Shown: one piece after another, positions 3,861 through 5,286 of the stretch
Layout: each line of letters starts with the position of its first letter
How positions within the stretch are numbered: the stretch's first letter is position 1
DNA from: an uncultured Clostridia bacterium
GTDB lineage: Bacteria; Bacillota; Clostridia; Oscillospirales; Ruminococcaceae
Reading direction: 5' to 3'
Assembly (NCBI GenBank): GCA_945933905.1
Contig: CAMEQX010000119.1
Coordinates: 1 to 5,286 of the forward strand
Length of the DNA: 5,286 nt
Position numbers and translations under genes: made by a program
The notes under the pieces: model-generated
The model's database searches: none
Told to the model about the DNA's origin: nothing
Seen by the model: only the letters and a program-made list of their open reading frames with translations

Positions 3861-5286
3861 ATGAGTTCAAAAAAGAAGAAAATCCTGTCGGCATTGCTTG
3901 CTTCGTCAATGCTGGTGTCGCAGGTGAGCGTGGTGGCGTTCGCGGAAGCAACAGAGCCAACCTATGATTTGTTCACCTACACAAAACCTACCGGTGTAGA
4001 TGAAAACGACACGGTTACTTATGACGGAATCGCGAAAGAGGCTAGTGTTACAAAAGCAGATGAAGGAAACGCAGAACTTGACTTTGCGATAAAGTACTCG
4101 ACCAAGTCGTCATCTGAAAGTCCAGAAGAAGCCGACTTCTTCCCCGATGCTCCTAAGAACGCGGGAACATACTATGTTTATGCTTGCGTTACCGGAAACA
4201 GCACTTACAACGAGAAAGCGGTTCAGGTCGGCTCGTTTACTATCGAAAAGGCAGCGCCTTCTCTGAGTGATTTTGTTTATGAACCTTACGACCCCCCGTA
4301 CAACCAAACCTGGGCTGCGGTTGGAACGAATAAGGAAGGTATGGGAAAACTTACCACCCATTATTACGACAAAAACGGTGTAGAGGTTGTTGACAAAGCT
4401 CCCCCTGTCGGCAGTTATACCACTACGGTAACCGCTGAAGAGGGTACCAACTACCTTGCTACGACATCTGAAATCACAGACCCCTCTTGGAAATTCACAG
4501 TTAAGCCGTTTGAGGTTGCTGCCGTATCTCTCACAGGTCTTCCTGCTTCTCTCACCGCAGGAGGAGATCCCGCTGAAATTTCTGTAGTTTCAGGCGACGC
4601 CGACAAATACACTGTTGAAAGCGTTGCTTGGGTTTATGATGACGAGGGTGAGAAAACGTTAGGCGAAAGCGCTACTTTCGCGCCCAACACCGTTTATACC
4701 GCAAAGATTACGCTTGCTCCCGCGAGTGAGAATTACAAGTTTGCAAGCGAAGTTACCGCTACCGGATTCAAGACAGAAAATGTCGCTCCCAACGCCGAAA
4801 GCGGCAAGATAACTATCGAAAAGACATTTGCCGCTACAGCAAAGGAATATGCCGGTTATACCAAATCCCCTGAGGCTGTTGAAAACCTCAAGTACACCGG
4901 CAAAGCGCAGGCACTTGTAACTGCAGGTGAAGCAGAGGGCGGTACTGTTCAGTACAGGCTTGGCGATACCGGTGAATTTAGCAATACAATTCCCACCGCA
5001 ACAGCCGTAGGAACATACACCGTTTACTACATGGTTAAAGGCGATGAGAATCATAGTGACACAGAGCCGCTGCAAATTCCGGTTACTATCGCAAAGTCTG
5101 ATGTTGAATTAGAAGCTCCGACCGCATCGGCAATCGAGTACGGAGAGACACTTGCTAATTCAACCCTTTCGGGCGACTGGAAGTGGACTTCCAGTGAAAC
5201 CAAGCCCAACGTTGCAAACGAAGGCTTTGAGGCTTATCTCGATGTTTCCGCAACTGACGGCAACTATGACTACGCGGCATTTGCAG
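3861..5286 (+). CDS. secreted MBG/Ig-like repeat surface protein (3' partial)
   Basis: Open from ATG 3861 to the window edge, 475 codons, with AGGAGGAG 6 nt before the start. Residues 1-28 are a clear signal peptide: SSKKKK, a hydrophobic stretch, and cleavage after AFA. Then come extracellular beta-sandwich-like modules of about 70-110 residues. Module 1 (about 52-131, from VTYDG to NAGTYYVYACV and FTIEKA) and module 4 (about 345-412, from YTGKAQALVTAG to VGTYTVYYMVKGDENHSD and VTIAKS) look like MBG-type repeats. Module 2 (132-216, VGSYTTTVTAEEGTNYLATT) is a diverged relative, module 3 (217-323) is another Ig-like unit, and module 5 starts at about 413 with IEYGETLANSTLSGDW. Such proteins are surface or secreted, often with adhesive or carbohydrate-related roles; no catalytic domain or cell-wall anchor is visible here. 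It has its own promoter and is separate from the whiA operon. Confidence 0.88.
   Translation, partial: MSSKKKKILSALLASSMLVSQVSVVAFAEATEPTYDLFTYTKPTGVDENDTVTYDGIAKEASVTKADEGNAELDFAIKYSTKSSSESPEEADFFPDAPKNAGTYYVYACVTGNSTYNEKAVQVGSFTIEKAAPSLSDFVYEPYDPPYNQTWAAVGTNKEGMGKLTTHYYDKNGVEVVDKAPPVGSYTTTVTAEEGTNYLATTSEITDPSWKFTVKPFEVAAVSLTGLPASLTAGGDPAEISVVSGDADKYTVESVAWVYDDEGEKTLGESATFAPNTVYTAKITLAPASENYKFASEVTATGFKTENVAPNAESGKITIEKTFAATAKEYAGYTKSPEAVENLKYTGKAQALVTAGEAEGGTVQYRLGDTGEFSNTIPTATAVGTYTVYYMVKGDENHSDTEPLQIPVTIAKSDVELEAPTASAIEYGETLANSTLSGDWKWTSSETKPNVANEGFEAYLDVSATDGNYDYAAFA

Noticed and set aside
4659..5075. 138-codon cysteine-rich open frame on the minus strand
   Set aside because: It is antisense to the secreted repeat protein, with no ribosome binding site or promoter and no domain; explained by codon bias of the real gene.

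Overview
The window looks like a chromosomal segment of a Gram-positive member of the Clostridia, most likely a gut Oscillospiraceae/Ruminococcaceae relative. The evidence is the conserved housekeeping pair rapZ and whiA (a Firmicutes/Actinobacteria pair), strong AGGAGG-type ribosome binding sites, consensus sigma-A-like promoters, a clostridial single-cluster ferredoxin, and a secreted protein built of MBG/Ig-like repeats of the kind common in gut Firmicutes. The genus-level assignment is inference.

Layout. Bases 1-171 are the 3' end of rapZ (+). A three-gene minus-strand cassette follows, transcribed from about 1553 back to 172. It encodes a sigma-70 region-4-like (DUF1492-type) HTH protein (1520-1113), a small XRE regulator (1116-823) and an ImmA/IrrE-type HEXXH metalloprotease (732-172). 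The first two genes share an ATGA stop/start, and the last stop codon abuts the rapZ stop with no spacer. A 208-bp divergent control region (1521-1728) carries a perfect TTGACA-N17-TATAAT promoter for the cassette, bracketed by an 11-bp inverted repeat, and a second promoter facing right. Rightward run a flavodoxin-fold iron-sulfur flavoprotein (1729-2349), whiA (2378-3256) and a 60-residue ferredoxin (3306-3488). From 3861 off the right edge runs a large secreted repeat protein with its own promoter and a structured leader.

How the genes may work together. The XRE/ImmA pair is the repressor plus anti-repressor-protease switch known from integrative elements such as ICEBs1. Here it stands without integrase, excisionase or structural genes, and its promoter region has operator-like symmetry, so it may be a domesticated or stand-alone switch wedged between rapZ and whiA. 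The rightward operon joins two redox proteins to whiA. The ferredoxin is separated from whiA by an intrinsic terminator whose descending arm is the ferredoxin's Shine-Dalgarno sequence and whose U-tract contains its TTG start, so ferredoxin expression is probably conditional.

Most unusual features: the terminator/RBS overlap at 3261-3308; the palindromic control region at 1552-1633; the 29-bp direct repeat (772-800 and 928-956) marking a rearrangement at the XRE gene's 3' end; and a (TA)9 tract just downstream of the secreted protein's promoter. No tRNA, rRNA, CRISPR array or complete insertion sequence was seen.
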